A stretch of DNA of 64,000 nt from Planctomycetota bacterium (GCA_027623235.1 JAQBVJ010000026.1:1-64000); one strand, 5' to 3'; shown: positions 17,575-27,415, counted from the stretch's first letter. Translations and numbers: made by a program. Notes: generated by a model not told the origin, from the letters alone.

Positions 17575-19074
17575 TTACGGGCGGATGACGACTTCGCTGC
17601 CGTCCACCAGGAAGTCGTAAACCTCTTTCACGTCAGAATTCTTCATCCGGACGCAGCCGCGCGACTCGGCTTTCCCGATTGACATGGGGTCGATCGTCCC
17701 GTGGATTCCGAATCCGTCGCCGATGTCGATCCAGTGAGTTCCCAGCGGATTGGTCGGATCGTCTCCGGCGACAACTCGGCCGTTCGGGTCGGTCCACTGA
17801 GGCTTCTCAACCTTGTTAAGCACTGTGAACCGGCCGACCGGAGAGGCGCCGTCTTTGCCGATGCCGATGCCGTATCGCTTCACGTAGAAGCCGTGGCAGT
17901 GAACCGTCAGCTCAAAGTCGCTCAGGTCGACGAAGACGGAAAACGGTCCTTTGATCACTTTCAGTTTCTGCCCTTCCCGGACAAGACGTGGATTGATCCC
18001 GTTGACGGTGGCGAGGTACTGCCAGGTGATCTGGTACTTCGGAGCAACCCGCTGAAGATAGTCGCCTGACTTGATGACGTAAGGTTCCAGGAAATGCGGC
18101 TGGGGAGAGAAGTAGATTAGTCGTGCGTTCTTGTCGAGCCGCTCCTGGATGTAGCGCCGCGACTCAGGGTTGTTCCAGTAGATCTTTGAGAGATCGCGGT
18201 GAGCGGGAACGTAGTTGCCTTCTTTGATCCAGGCGTCGATCTCGCGCAGATCGAGTTCCGTGCCGAATTCCGGTGTTGTGGCTTCCGGTTGAGTCACTGT
18301 TGCGGCAGGCTCAGTCACATTCGCAGCCGGTTGTGCCGTCGGAGTTCCCTCCGCCGGCCCCTCGCCGGTGTCGCTGTTCGGATCGTCGAACACGGGAGTT
18401 CGGTCACGATCGAGTAATGCGACTCCGTCCGGAAACTGGCGAGCCTGTCGGAGCGTGCCCGGCTCCGACGAACTGAACGAGGGAGACCGCCCCGGTTCTC
18501 TTTGTGTTTCGGCGGAACCGAACGGCGGGCCGGAGCTCTCTGTCTCAAAGGACGACTGCTGGATCACCTGGTGAGGTTGCGTATCGAGGTTCAGTCGTCC
18601 GTCACGGCCGACCGAACTGCTCGGCGCTGCACCGCGGCGATGACGCTCGACACTCGGAAATTCTTCGGGAATCGACGTCGCAGATGTCAGGGCGCCTGTC
18701 TCGCCAGAGGATCTCGATGCTGCTCCGGGAGCTCCGTTCGATTCGGTCGTCCAGCCAGCCCGGTTGACGAACTCGCGCGAGCCGCTGGAAGTCGCCGCTT
18801 GGCCCGGTTCGCTTTGACCAGCAAAAATATCGTCCGGCGGCATCTGGTTTTCCCACGGCGACTCTTCCGGTTCAGCATTCGGGTCAGGCTGCCCAGGCTG
18901 GAACGAGTTCCATTCGATGTCGTCGATGTTTACATCCAACACGACCTCGCCGGTGGGAGCGTCTCCGAATTCGACCGGCAGCCAGTTGGCCATCCACGCC
19001 AGGCCGATCAGCCCGCCTCCGGCAAGAGCAACGGCCGTTCCCGTCAGGGCGATCCTTCGCGAAGAATTCCACAT
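17575..19074 (-). CDS. LD-transpeptidase (YkuD) with LysM domain
   Basis: The 499-residue protein has an N-terminal membrane anchor (about residues 8-30). A long low-complexity Pro/Ser/Glu linker follows, then a LysM peptidoglycan-binding module (YVIKSGDYLQRVAPKYQITW...INPRLVREGQKL). The C-terminal YkuD domain has catalytic His458 (HGT) and Cys474 in SRGCVRM. LD-transpeptidases make 3-3 cross-links in peptidoglycan or attach proteins to it, in the periplasm. Its presence supports a peptidoglycan wall in this organism. ATG 19074 is preceded by AGGTTGAG. The gene is divergent from the PAP2-like gene. Confidence 0.94.
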   Translation of the reverse strand: MWNSSRRIALTGTAVALAGGGLIGLAWMANWLPVEFGDAPTGEVVLDVNIDDIEWNSFQPGQPDPNAEPEESPWENQMPPDDIFAGQSEPGQAATSSGSREFVNRAGWTTESNGAPGAASRSSGETGALTSATSIPEEFPSVERHRRGAAPSSSVGRDGRLNLDTQPHQVIQQSSFETESSGPPFGSAETQREPGRSPSFSSSEPGTLRQARQFPDGVALLDRDRTPVFDDPNSDTGEGPAEGTPTAQPAANVTEPAATVTQPEATTPEFGTELDLREIDAWIKEGNYVPAHRDLSKIYWNNPESRRYIQERLDKNARLIYFSPQPHFLEPYVIKSGDYLQRVAPKYQITWQYLATVNGINPRLVREGQKLKVIKGPFSVFVDLSDFELTVHCHGFYVKRYGIGIGKDGASPVGRFTVLNKVEKPQWTDPNGRVVAGDDPTNPLGTHWIDIGDGFGIHGTIDPMSIGKAESRGCVRMKNSDVKEVYDFLVDGSEVVIRP

Positions 19075-19506
19075 AACTCAACCTGTGAAATGGTCCGTAG
19101 TGTGACGAGCGATGTCCGCCGAAAACCACGGTGCAGCGGGTGCTTCTTCCATGAAGACTCGACTTCGACACGGGCTCGGCCCGCGGCAACTCGAAATCGA
19201 GCGGGACTGTAGCAGAGGGCAAATTCGGCGGGAGGACGAGTCTGCGAGCCAGCCTTCATCCCCGGTTTTTGGAGCCGACCTGGCAAACTGGGTAGCCTTT
19301 GCCGAGTCGGGCGACTCTGCCGGTCCTGAAATCCCCGACGGCTCGGATTCAGATCGCCGTTAAAATCGGCACAGTTGACCGCATCGGCATGGATCCTTCG
19401 CGGCCCCGCTGCCGAAGAAATCAGAGCGAGTGTCGAGATCCGCGATCGGAGTCGGCTCGACGATTCCCCGGAACGGCTCTCACCTGGAACGGTCTCTGAA
19501 GTTGCC
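19075..19506. other. Divergent promoter region between LD-transpeptidase and PAP2-like genes
   Basis: About 430 bases with no credible gene. Both flanking genes are transcribed outward, so their promoters must lie here. I cannot point to a clear -35/-10 pair. Confidence 0.4.
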
Positions 19507-20730
19507 ATGCCGTACGACGACCCAGCATCGACAAATCACGAGCAGATGGCCCGATCACGGTTCGTTCGATCGACCTTCGTTGTGATCGCCGCTCTGGCCT
19601 GTTCGTTCGCGGCGAGTTCATTGTGCTCGGCGCAGGCACCTGCACGACGAATCTACTCGACGGCCCCGACAGCGTACCGGCGGCCGGTGCCGAATTTCCT
19701 CGCCTCGCCGTCGCCTCATTACGACGCAGGCCGAATGAACCCCGGTCAGATGAATGCGGAGGCGGACATTCCGCAGAGTCATCTGCTTTACAGCCTGCAC
19801 GCTCCGCCGCAGGACAATGTCATCTACCGGGCGGGCGGCAAGCTGGAAACCTCACCGACTCAGGAATTCGGAGTTGTGACAGCCAGCGGACCAGGCACTC
19901 CGTTCGACACGGGCCAGGACACTCCTCGCTACGAATTCGGACCCGGGCACCGCCATGAACCGGTGTTCGAAGAAAGCAGCCCGTTTGACAGGTCAACGGT
20001 CGAGCATATCCCGCCGTCTCCTTCGTGGGCCACCGAACTCTCGCTGAGCTCTGACCTGGCTCATTCGTGGGCTCGGCTTCGGGACGATACTTACGGAGTT
20101 TTTCACCCGAACAATGTTCTGATTCTCGCTCTGGCCGGTGGCGGTGCGCTGGCACTCCGCGATCACGCCGACTCCCGGGTCCGAGCATATACGGCAGGGC
20201 ACGAAAACCGCTGGGGGAACACGTCAAAAGTCCTCGGAGAATTTGGCTATCTCAACGTGCAGGTTCCGGCGCTGCTTGGAACTTATTTCTGGAGCGTTCA
20301 TACCCAGAATGAAGAGCTGCACGATGTGAGCACGACAACGCTCAGCGCGTTGACCATCAGTGGGTTCAGCACGCTTGTTCTCAAAGTGGCCGCCAATACG
20401 GGCCGCCCCAGCGACGACTTTAATGGGGGACAACTTGGATTTCCGTCTTACCACACGGCGAGCAGTTTCACGATCGCCAGCGTGCTTGATGAGTACTACG
20501 GGCACCGTGTGGGCATTCCCGCTTACACATTCGCCGGTCTCATCGCCTGGAGCCGCATCGACCAGCGCGACCATGACCTGTCCGATATCGTGTTCGGATC
20601 AGTTCTGGGATTTGTGATTGGTAAATCCGTCGCGCAACATCATCTCACGGGAGATTCCCGCGTCCAGATTCTGCCGTGGTTTGAACCAATCGGCGGAACA
20701 ACGGGCCTGCAGTTTTCGATGGTCTATTGA
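19507..20730 (+). CDS. PAP2-superfamily phosphatase-like envelope protein
   Basis: The 407-residue product carries a signal peptide after a 13-residue polar start (hydrophobic core followed by SLCSAQA). The second half is a PAP2 domain: KVAANTGRP (motif 1), FPSYHTAS (motif 2, with His as the predicted acid) and SRIDQRDHDLSD (motif 3, with the nucleophile His and supporting Asp). Family members hydrolyse lipid phosphates such as undecaprenyl or phosphatidic acid diphosphates, and some are haloperoxidases. The N-terminal 150 residues are a Pro-rich linker of unknown role. An ATG at 19546 would start directly at the signal peptide and is an equally good start. Confidence 0.85.
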   Translation: MPYDDPASTNHEQMARSRFVRSTFVVIAALACSFAASSLCSAQAPARRIYSTAPTAYRRPVPNFLASPSPHYDAGRMNPGQMNAEADIPQSHLLYSLHAPPQDNVIYRAGGKLETSPTQEFGVVTASGPGTPFDTGQDTPRYEFGPGHRHEPVFEESSPFDRSTVEHIPPSPSWATELSLSSDLAHSWARLRDDTYGVFHPNNVLILALAGGGALALRDHADSRVRAYTAGHENRWGNTSKVLGEFGYLNVQVPALLGTYFWSVHTQNEELHDVSTTTLSALTISGFSTLVLKVAANTGRPSDDFNGGQLGFPSYHTASSFTIASVLDEYYGHRVGIPAYTFAGLIAWSRIDQRDHDLSDIVFGSVLGFVIGKSVAQHHLTGDSRVQILPWFEPIGGTTGLQFSMVY

Positions 20731-20755
20731 ACCGCGAATCAATTCCGGGTTCCTG

Positions 20756-22486
20756 CTAATGGACCTCTCGCTTCCACACGACGTGAGTCTGTGAGGACTG
20801 GTCGTGCAAAGCCCGTTTATGCTTGTCGGCGAGCATGGCCAGTCCGGACAGCCCCAGCGTGAAAAGCCGGATGAAGAATCGAGTGATCGCCGGGCCTTTT
20901 TCAATTGGTGATTTTCCGAATTGATCGATCACGTAGATTCCGACTCCGTGCATCCCCAGAGTGCCCTTGCCTGGTCCGCTCTCGGCGATCACGAAATAGC
21001 CGAACGGGACGAGGAATCCGAACAGGCCCATCGCCCGCCAGGTATTGCTGCCCAGCTGTTCGAAGACCGGGGTCGCGCTGTCATCAGTCATCAGGTAAGT
21101 CCAGAACATGGCCAGCCCAATGACGATCCCCTCAACAATCGCAATCATGACGATCACGACGAAGCAGTCGACAATCAGCTGCAGATATCTGACCCAGAAG
21201 TCAGCCGGTTGATCGCCCTGCCGTTTGTCGCCCATGTCGAGCGACTTCTTGTTGTAATGCGTATAGAGGCCCATGGCCCGCATCAGGAAAACTCCTGAAA
21301 ACGAGTGCAGCAGCGAAAACAGAAACGCTCCGGCAAACATGATCGGCATCGAAACAAACGGCAGCAGCAGCTTGAAGAGAAACCCTTTCTCTTCGGTATC
21401 GACCATGTAACCCATGACGGTCAGAGTGGCGTTGATAAAGTTGTCGTAGATCCACTGGCCACCGAAAGCGCATCCGACGGTCGCGCCGGCGGCCGGCAGC
21501 ATGACGCAGAACGCCACCAGCCACCACATCATCGTGGCTTTCGCATTGGCCGCGAAGATTTTCGCCATGTGAACCAGGGTGTAGGCCTTGTAGGTGTATT
21601 TCGCCGTCAGATGAGACATCGCCAGCGGGAAAAATAATAAGGCTGGTACGTAGAGGCAGGCTCCGACGATTAACCAGACATTCCTTGCGTCGTCGCCGTC
21701 GTAAGTTTCCGTAAACCAGAGTGCCGCAGCCGTAATTGCGACCGGAATCGCGAGAGGACTCATCAGGACAACCGGCCAGACGTACAACTTCAGTCCCAGC
21801 GCCACATCAGTAAAGAAGTCGAAGTTGAATCGTTTGAGTTCATCCTCGCCGTCCATGGTGGCCTTGATCGTCTCAATAAATGCCTGCCAGTAAACCCCCA
21901 TTGTCGAGCAGACTGTGACGAAGGTTATCAGGGCCCAGAATGCAATCAGCGGGTACGGTCGCTGCTCGTCTTTTTCTGTTGGCACGTACTCGTTGTAATG
22001 CAGCAGCAGAAAGACCGACGCACCGACAAGAGCTGCAAAGATCGACCAGGCCACGGAAATCCGAATGGCCAGTGATCGGTTTTTCTTGAGGAACTCCCAG
22101 GAGTTATTCCAGACCACTTTGAAGAATTCGTCCGGGTCTGGCCCTTTGGAACGGCGCTTGCGTTTCTGCTTTTCGCTGACGACACCGGTCTCCAGATTGA
22201 CGCCACACTCGGGGCACTCGATGTCGTCCTCGTCGACTTCCGTTGCACATTTGGGGCAAACCTGAACGTTCTGGTCTGCAGCACGGTCCAGGTCCAGGCT
22301 TGCAAAGAAGCCGTCGTCATCGACCGACTTTCCAGGCCGGGCGGCTTTCTTGCGTCGCGGTCCATTTCCGCCTTTCGGAACCAGCACACGGCCGCCACAG
22401 CCTTTGCACTTGATCGATTTGCCGCGTGCTTCATCGGGAACTGAGAAGCCTTTTCCGCATTCGCCGCACTTCACTTTAACCGGCAT
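20756..22486 (-). CDS. Zinc-ribbon membrane protein with RDD-type C-terminus
   Basis: The 576-residue protein begins with a zinc finger (CGECGKGF...CKGCGGRV) and a second CPKC...CPECG ribbon after an acidic linker. Then come about eight to ten hydrophobic helices in pairs. The C-terminus (FIRLFTLGLSG...KHKRALHDQSSQTHVV) is an RDD-family signature. RDD proteins are membrane proteins of mostly unknown function, some linked to ion exchange. The ATG at 22486 is preferred because GGGAG lies six bases upstream; a TTG two codons earlier is the longest alternative. It is convergent with the PAP2-like gene (25 bases between stops). Confidence 0.85.
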   Translation of the reverse strand: MPVKVKCGECGKGFSVPDEARGKSIKCKGCGGRVLVPKGGNGPRRKKAARPGKSVDDDGFFASLDLDRAADQNVQVCPKCATEVDEDDIECPECGVNLETGVVSEKQKRKRRSKGPDPDEFFKVVWNNSWEFLKKNRSLAIRISVAWSIFAALVGASVFLLLHYNEYVPTEKDEQRPYPLIAFWALITFVTVCSTMGVYWQAFIETIKATMDGEDELKRFNFDFFTDVALGLKLYVWPVVLMSPLAIPVAITAAALWFTETYDGDDARNVWLIVGACLYVPALLFFPLAMSHLTAKYTYKAYTLVHMAKIFAANAKATMMWWLVAFCVMLPAAGATVGCAFGGQWIYDNFINATLTVMGYMVDTEEKGFLFKLLLPFVSMPIMFAGAFLFSLLHSFSGVFLMRAMGLYTHYNKKSLDMGDKRQGDQPADFWVRYLQLIVDCFVVIVMIAIVEGIVIGLAMFWTYLMTDDSATPVFEQLGSNTWRAMGLFGFLVPFGYFVIAESGPGKGTLGMHGVGIYVIDQFGKSPIEKGPAITRFFIRLFTLGLSGLAMLADKHKRALHDQSSQTHVVWKREVH

Positions 22487-22671
22487 GAACAACTCCCGTG
22501 ACGCCGCACTGCGACGGATCGATCAGGACTTAATGAAACGTTGACTGCAAAGCAAACAGAGCATTCTACTGTAACAGGATCGATTCGGTTTTCACGCCAG
22601 TTTGGACAGCGACAGCTCTGAGGGATTCCTTGATCTGCGAGCTGGCGATTTCGTGTCGATCAGCCAGTCAA

Positions 22672-23778
22672 TCAGGAAGCTGCGAAGATTCTGCGATAGA
22701 GCTCGGAATAAGCCGCGACCATTCCGGTCACGGCAAACTCTCCAGTCATTCGGGCACGGGCCGATTCGGCGAGACCGGTTGCCAGATCCGGATCGCGCAG
22801 AAGCCGCAGCGCTGCCTGAGCGAAGGCCACTCGATCAGTGACGGGCACGACAAGGCCTGTTTCTTCGCTGGAAACGAGTTCTCGATTCGGAGCGATGTTG
22901 CTGACGATGACCGGTCTCGCAGCGGCCATCGCCTCCATCAGGCTGTTCGACTGGCCTTCGAATTCGCTCGCCATCCAGAAAACGTCGAACATCGGAAGCA
23001 GTGAGGCAGCGTCCTCGCGGTGGCCGATAAAATGGACTCGGTCGTCGACCCGAATCTGCTTTGCAAAAGTCTCCAGCCGCTCCCGCTCCGGCCCGTCGCC
23101 AACGATCACAAATTGAACGTCGAGACCGTGACTCACGACCAGTTCGAACGCCCACAGCAGGTCCTTCAGTCTCTTCTGCGGAGCCAGTCGGCCGACGAAG
23201 CCGAACACTTTGCTGGTAACCGGGATGCCCAGTTCCTCACGCAGTTTTGAGACGTCTTCGACGGGGAGAGGCTCGGGAATTTCGATGCCATTGCGAATCA
23301 CCGAGAGTTTTTCCGCAGGGACTCCGACAGTGCGGTAAAAATCGGCGACAGCCTGCGAGTTACCAATCAGATGCGTCGTCCGAGAGATCAGCTTCCGGTC
23401 GAGCCAAAACTGCCAGCCGGATTTCCAGGAATCGACACACCGCTCAGACACGAGGACTTTCGGACCGCCCGTCTTCTTCACGGCGAGGCGGCCGGCCGAG
23501 TTCGCCGCGAACAGCCAGGTGTGCAGGATATCCGGACGTTTTTCCGCAATGAGCCGGCGGAGTCTGAAAATCGCAAACGGATCAAAACGAAATCGCTTGC
23601 CGACAATCGTCACCGGGATTCCGGCGGCTTCGAGCTCCGTCTGAAACGGCCCGCCCCGTGTGAGGCAGACCACCTCGACGTCAAACTCGTCGCGCGGCAG
23701 TCCTTTCGCGAGAAGCGTGAGCTGCTTCTCGGCTCCGGATCGGTCAAGCGTCGGAATCAGCAGGACAACTCGGATCAC
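22672..23778 (-). CDS. Glycosyltransferase family 4
   Basis: The 368-residue enzyme has a GT-B fold: an N-terminal acceptor domain with PTLDRSGAEKQL and a C-terminal nucleotide-sugar domain. The latter has VFGFVGRLAPQKRLKDLL, FVIVGDGPERERLE and the E-x7-E motif in SEFEGQSNSLMEA. Such enzymes transfer sugars from activated donors in polysaccharide, glycolipid or lipopolysaccharide synthesis in the cytoplasm. It starts 18 bases after the larC stop on the same strand, so the two may be co-transcribed, but no functional link is obvious. Donor and acceptor are unknown. Confidence 0.92.
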   Translation of the reverse strand: MIRVVLLIPTLDRSGAEKQLTLLAKGLPRDEFDVEVVCLTRGGPFQTELEAAGIPVTIVGKRFRFDPFAIFRLRRLIAEKRPDILHTWLFAANSAGRLAVKKTGGPKVLVSERCVDSWKSGWQFWLDRKLISRTTHLIGNSQAVADFYRTVGVPAEKLSVIRNGIEIPEPLPVEDVSKLREELGIPVTSKVFGFVGRLAPQKRLKDLLWAFELVVSHGLDVQFVIVGDGPERERLETFAKQIRVDDRVHFIGHREDAASLLPMFDVFWMASEFEGQSNSLMEAMAAARPVIVSNIAPNRELVSSEETGLVVPVTDRVAFAQAALRLLRDPDLATGLAESARARMTGEFAVTGMVAAYSELYRRIFAAS

Positions 23779-23796
23779 GTCAGGCTCGCGCGGCGA

Positions 23797-25143
23797 TCAG
23801 CCGTGATCATGATCGAGCCCGTGATCATGGTCGTGATCATGGCTGTGATCGTGATCGTGACTGTGGTCATGATCATGGTTGTGGCCCTGATCGTGGTCAT
23901 GGTCGTGATCATGACCGCCGTCGTGGGAATGGTCATGATCGTGCGAGTGGCCTTCGTCGTCTTCGTCGAACTCAGCTTCCTGGTACCAGGACTCGACGGC
24001 CCGGTAGACCTCTCGCAGCGGAATGCCCTGTTCCTTGGCGACCTTCGCGCACGATTCGAATTCGGGAGTAAACACTGCCGGCTCACCGTCGCGCCAGCCG
24101 AGCTTACCTTCCACCTCACCCCATTCGGATTCCAGTGTGAGCGACTGACGAAGCCGCTTCGATCGTTCGATCAGCCGGCGACGAATGCCGAACGTGCCGG
24201 TTTCTTCGAACAGGATGGCTTCCAGCTTGTCGACGAGTTCCGGCTGGCAGATCACGCTGAGAATGACTCCCGGCCGATCCTTCTTCATCTGCGCCGCGAT
24301 GGTGTAAACGTCGAGGGCACCCGCTTCCAGCAACAGCTGTTTCGTGTAGCCGATGATCTCGCCGGAAACATCGTCGAGGTTCGTTTCCAGCAGAAAGACC
24401 TGATCGAAGTCCGGTCGCGACTGAGTTTCTCCGACGAAGATTCGCAGCACGTTTGCCCGCAGTTTGAAGTCCTTCGTGCCGGCTCCGTAGCCGACCGCGT
24501 CGAGCGTCATCGCCGGTACCGAGGGCGAGAATCGATCGACCAGTGACTTGATGATCGCGGCTCCAGTCGGCGTCGTCAGTTCCGCTTCGATCGGCACGTC
24601 GACCAGCGGGACGCCAATCAGCAGCTCCGCCGTGCCGGGAGTCGGGATCGGGCAGACGCCGTGGTCGATCTTCACTTTGCCATGCCCGGTCGGAATCGGA
24701 CTCGACACGATCTCATCAACGCCGAGCAGATCAAAACCGATCGCCGCTCCCACGATGTCGACGATCGAGTCGATTGCTCCCACTTCGTGAAAATGGACTT
24801 TGTCGATTGTTGAGCCGTGGACTTTCGCTTCGGCGCCCGCGACGGCTCGAAAGATTTCCCGGGCGATTTCCTTCTGCGAATCCGTGATTACTTCTGAACG
24901 GCTGAGAATCTTTTCGATATCGGCCAGGTGGCGGTGAGCGTGCTGTTCGGGATGCTCGACCTTGACGTACGTCGCATGGAAGCCGCCCTTCATCACTTTT
25001 TCGACACGCAGCGTGACGCCGTCGATGCCCAGAGAATCGATGCCGGCCCGAATGACGTCGACATCGACGCCGGCGTCAATCAGCGCGGCAAGAGTCATGT
25101 CGCCGGCAATGCCGGTCGAGCAGTCCAGGTAGGCAGTTCGCAC
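23797..25143 (-). CDS. larC: LarC, nickel-pincer cofactor biosynthesis protein, with His/Asp-rich C-terminal tail
   Basis: The 448-residue protein matches LarC (DUF111), which inserts nickel into the pincer nucleotide cofactor first found in lactate racemase. The start is YLDCSTGIAGDM, followed by KVHFHEVGAIDSIVDIVGA, TGHGKV and LLETNLDDVSGE, all family hallmarks. The last 50 residues contain about 22 histidines alternating with aspartates, a likely metal-binding store. In Lactobacillus LarC a His-rich stretch lies in the middle; here it is terminal. larA, larB and larE are not in the window. The start is GTG, preceded by GGAGACC. This protein could act in nickel use by another pincer enzyme. 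Confidence 0.92.
   Translation of the reverse strand: MRTAYLDCSTGIAGDMTLAALIDAGVDVDVIRAGIDSLGIDGVTLRVEKVMKGGFHATYVKVEHPEQHAHRHLADIEKILSRSEVITDSQKEIAREIFRAVAGAEAKVHGSTIDKVHFHEVGAIDSIVDIVGAAIGFDLLGVDEIVSSPIPTGHGKVKIDHGVCPIPTPGTAELLIGVPLVDVPIEAELTTPTGAAIIKSLVDRFSPSVPAMTLDAVGYGAGTKDFKLRANVLRIFVGETQSRPDFDQVFLLETNLDDVSGEIIGYTKQLLLEAGALDVYTIAAQMKKDRPGVILSVICQPELVDKLEAILFEETGTFGIRRRLIERSKRLRQSLTLESEWGEVEGKLGWRDGEPAVFTPEFESCAKVAKEQGIPLREVYRAVESWYQEAEFDEDDEGHSHDHDHSHDGGHDHDHDHDQGHNHDHDHSHDHDHSHDHDHDHGLDHDHG
23800..23952. repeat. GTGATCATG-type low-complexity repeat encoding the LarC His/Asp tail
   Basis: Degenerate repeats of GATCATGATC / GTGATCATG lie within the 3' end of larC. They encode His-Asp alternation on the minus strand. 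Units are 6 bp and imperfect, so this is coding low complexity, not CRISPR. Confidence 0.85.
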
Positions 25144-25193
25144 TTCAGGTCTCCAGTGGTCGCGGGGTCGGTCAGGAATCGAAGAAGTCGATT

Positions 25194-26441
25194 TCAGCCG
25201 CCGATGCAGTATAGATGGTCGAAGGTTCGCAGCAGAATGTCGCCGTTCACGAAGGCCGGCGTCGCGACGGTGTTTTCGTTGAGCTCGCTGGCCCCGACGG
25301 TCTTTAATGCGTCAGCCGTGTCCAGCACAAATGTCTTGCCATCTTCGCGCGTCACGTAAAGCAGGTTGTCGGCGAGGATTGGCGAGGAGCTGAACCCCGA
25401 TCGAGATTTCTCAAGCGTCACTTCCGCCAGTTTCTTTCCCGTCTTCAGGTCGAGGCACGTCACCAGGCCGCGGTCGCGACAGACGTAGACTCTGCCGTCT
25501 TTGACCGTTGGAGTCGGGACGTCGGTGCCGACATCTTTCTCGGTCCACAGCACGTGAGTCTTCGTGACGTCGCCTTGTCCTCCCAGCCGGATGCCGGTCA
25601 CGGTGTCTCCACGAGCGTACGGAGCGACCAGGATGTCTCCCTCGATCACCGGTGAGGCGATCGACCGAAAATACTTGTGACCGGTCGGGTTGAGCCCGCC
25701 GACTCGCCAGATCTCTTTTCCATCGGCCGCGGCGTGAGCTGTCACGTGGTCGGCGCCGAGCGTGTAGATCGTTTCCTGTCCGTCCCGCTTCAGCACGATC
25801 GGTGTGGAGTAACTTTGAGCGGCTTCTTCCGGAGCTCCCAGATCGCGGTCCACTTTCCAGCGGATCTCACCCGTCCCTTTATTCAACGCAGCGAGCCAGG
25901 ACGGGCCGGTCTGCATGCAGGCCACCACGACGTTGTCCTGTGTCAGCACGGGCGAGGTGCCCAGGTCCCACCACAGCGTGTCCTCGCCAAACAGCTTCTG
26001 CAGATTCTTCTGCCAGACGATTTTGCCTTCATAGTCGACGGCGGCCAGGTCGCCGCTTTTAAAATACGCATAAACCAGCTTGCCATCGGTCACGCACGAC
26101 GAATTCGACCCGCTCGCCTTGCGATGTTTGCCGGCGCGTTCGACACCGATTTCGGTCGCCCAGAACCGGACGCCATCTCCCTGCAGGTGGCACGCCAGAA
26201 TGTTTTTTCCGTCCTGGCCGTAGGTCACGAAAATCTGGTCGTCCCACACGACGGGGGTTGAGGCTCCTCGGCCGGGAAGAGCGACTTTCCACAGCATGCT
26301 CTCCCTCTGACTCCACGTCGTCGGGTATTTGCCCGGAGGAGCGATCCCGTTTGAGGTCGGACCACGCCACCCCGGCCACGACTCGGCCGAGACCACCGAA
26401 GCGGAAAGAACAATCAACAAAGCGGGAATCAGACGCGTCAT
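25194..26441 (-). CDS. Secreted PQQ-type beta-propeller protein
   Basis: The 415-residue protein has a short signal peptide (cleavage after SVVSA). It then has WPGWRGPTSNG and propeller blades with the WK / GxxxxWxxD pattern (NKGTGEIRWKVD, LDLKTGKKLAEV). It resembles the propeller at 11193 but lacks EF-hands. Family members in planctomycetes are numerous and mostly of unknown role; some bind PQQ, many probably do not. ATG 26441 is preferred because GGGAGACTTCCC precedes it. It ends 50 bases before the larC start on the same strand. Confidence 0.88.
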   Translation of the reverse strand: MTRLIPALLIVLSASVVSAESWPGWRGPTSNGIAPPGKYPTTWSQRESMLWKVALPGRGASTPVVWDDQIFVTYGQDGKNILACHLQGDGVRFWATEIGVERAGKHRKASGSNSSCVTDGKLVYAYFKSGDLAAVDYEGKIVWQKNLQKLFGEDTLWWDLGTSPVLTQDNVVVACMQTGPSWLAALNKGTGEIRWKVDRDLGAPEEAAQSYSTPIVLKRDGQETIYTLGADHVTAHAAADGKEIWRVGGLNPTGHKYFRSIASPVIEGDILVAPYARGDTVTGIRLGGQGDVTKTHVLWTEKDVGTDVPTPTVKDGRVYVCRDRGLVTCLDLKTGKKLAEVTLEKSRSGFSSSPILADNLLYVTREDGKTFVLDTADALKTVGASELNENTVATPAFVNGDILLRTFDHLYCIGG

Positions 26442-26878
26442 GGGAAGTCTCCCGTGAACGATGAGAGGACGATGCAACCTCAGCAAAGAAGCGGCCACAA
26501 TACCGGACCCGGCGAACACCGCCCAGCGTCCCGCCCCACGAGCACCACCGAACCCCGCCCACGCTCCCCGGCCGCAGACAAAAGCAGGCGGCGAAACTCA
26601 GGAAAGAATCCGTTCCGCGTGACTTGATACGAACCCCGGAACGCCGGAAGCTGCGGGTCAGTTCCGTCCGTACCTGGCGACACTTCTGTCGCATGAAACC
26701 CTGTTAGCTGCCACAAAATGTTCGGCAAATCCAAGTACCAATCTCAGTCTGAACTCTACGACGAACAGCAGCGTGAAACCGACCGGCAAGACGGGGCAAG
26801 TGGCACCTGACATGGTTTTTACGCAAGAGCCTTCGGCACACCTTCCCCGTTTGGCCACGCGGGCTGGCCTTGGTACAA

Positions 26879-26976
26879 GTTCCGGTAGTTCAGAAATCTT
26901 CGCTTCGTCCAGGGCGGTGTCGTAAAAACCTTCTGTTGGGCGAACTACCGGAACCCCACAACTACCGGAACCCCAC
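26879..26976. repeat. Tandem 17-bp direct repeat with an upstream inverted partial copy
   Basis: AACTACCGGAACCCCAC occurs twice in tandem at 26943-26959 and 26960-26976. Its reverse complement core GTTCCGGTAGTT lies at 26879-26890, 52 bases upstream. The arrangement could form a hairpin or an operator-like site. No function is recognised. Confidence 0.8.
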
Positions 26977-27085
26977 GTTGTCACTGCACAGTTCACTTAC
27001 GCCCCTCCGAGAAATCGTCGCGTACACAATGGCGTACGCTCCCGACAAATTTCCGCTACGTGAGTTTCTGCCCCCAGTAGATTAA

Positions 27086-27286
27086 ATGTCACTTGACCTC
27101 GCGTTCGCGGAAATCAACGAACACCTTGGTTCTGTTGAGTCTTCACTCGGCGAAACGTCTCACCTGTTGTCGTGCCGCCAAAGGGTTGCTGCATCACTTC
27201 AGCACTACACCGCCGGAGACAAGGATCGTGGCCTCCTCGCCCTGCAGGACGCCTGTCATGTATTGGGCCAGTTCGCATCTCAGTAG
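27086..27286 (+). CDS. Possible small hypothetical protein
   Basis: A 66-residue frame with balanced amino-acid composition (it reads like a short helical protein) starts with ATG immediately after the stop of an 18-codon frame at 27029-27085 in the same phase. I see no convincing ribosome-binding site and no recognised domain. Reality is doubtful. Confidence 0.25.
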   Translation: MSLDLAFAEINEHLGSVESSLGETSHLLSCRQRVAASLQHYTAGDKDRGLLALQDACHVLGQFASQ

Positions 27287-27415
27287 CGCCGGTCGCCCAA
27301 CACAGCATGGCTGCAGAGGTTTGGCATCCATGCCAAACACGCCTTCCTGCTTCCTCGCCCGCGGGCTCTGTCACGGCCGTGCCGTTGAGGATAAGCCGGG
27401 CTCCGATTTGCGTTG

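Larger units (their letters stand above)
26442..27415. other. Gene-poor kilobase with small repeats
   Basis: No strong gene is visible on either strand; several short frames overlap without agreement. It holds a tandem 17-bp repeat and one possible small gene, both listed separately. Its base composition looks little different from the flanks. It may be decayed DNA. Confidence 0.5.

Noticed and set aside
23800-23952. Repeats that might be taken as a CRISPR array
   Set aside because: They are 6-bp degenerate units that encode the LarC His/Asp tail, without spacers.
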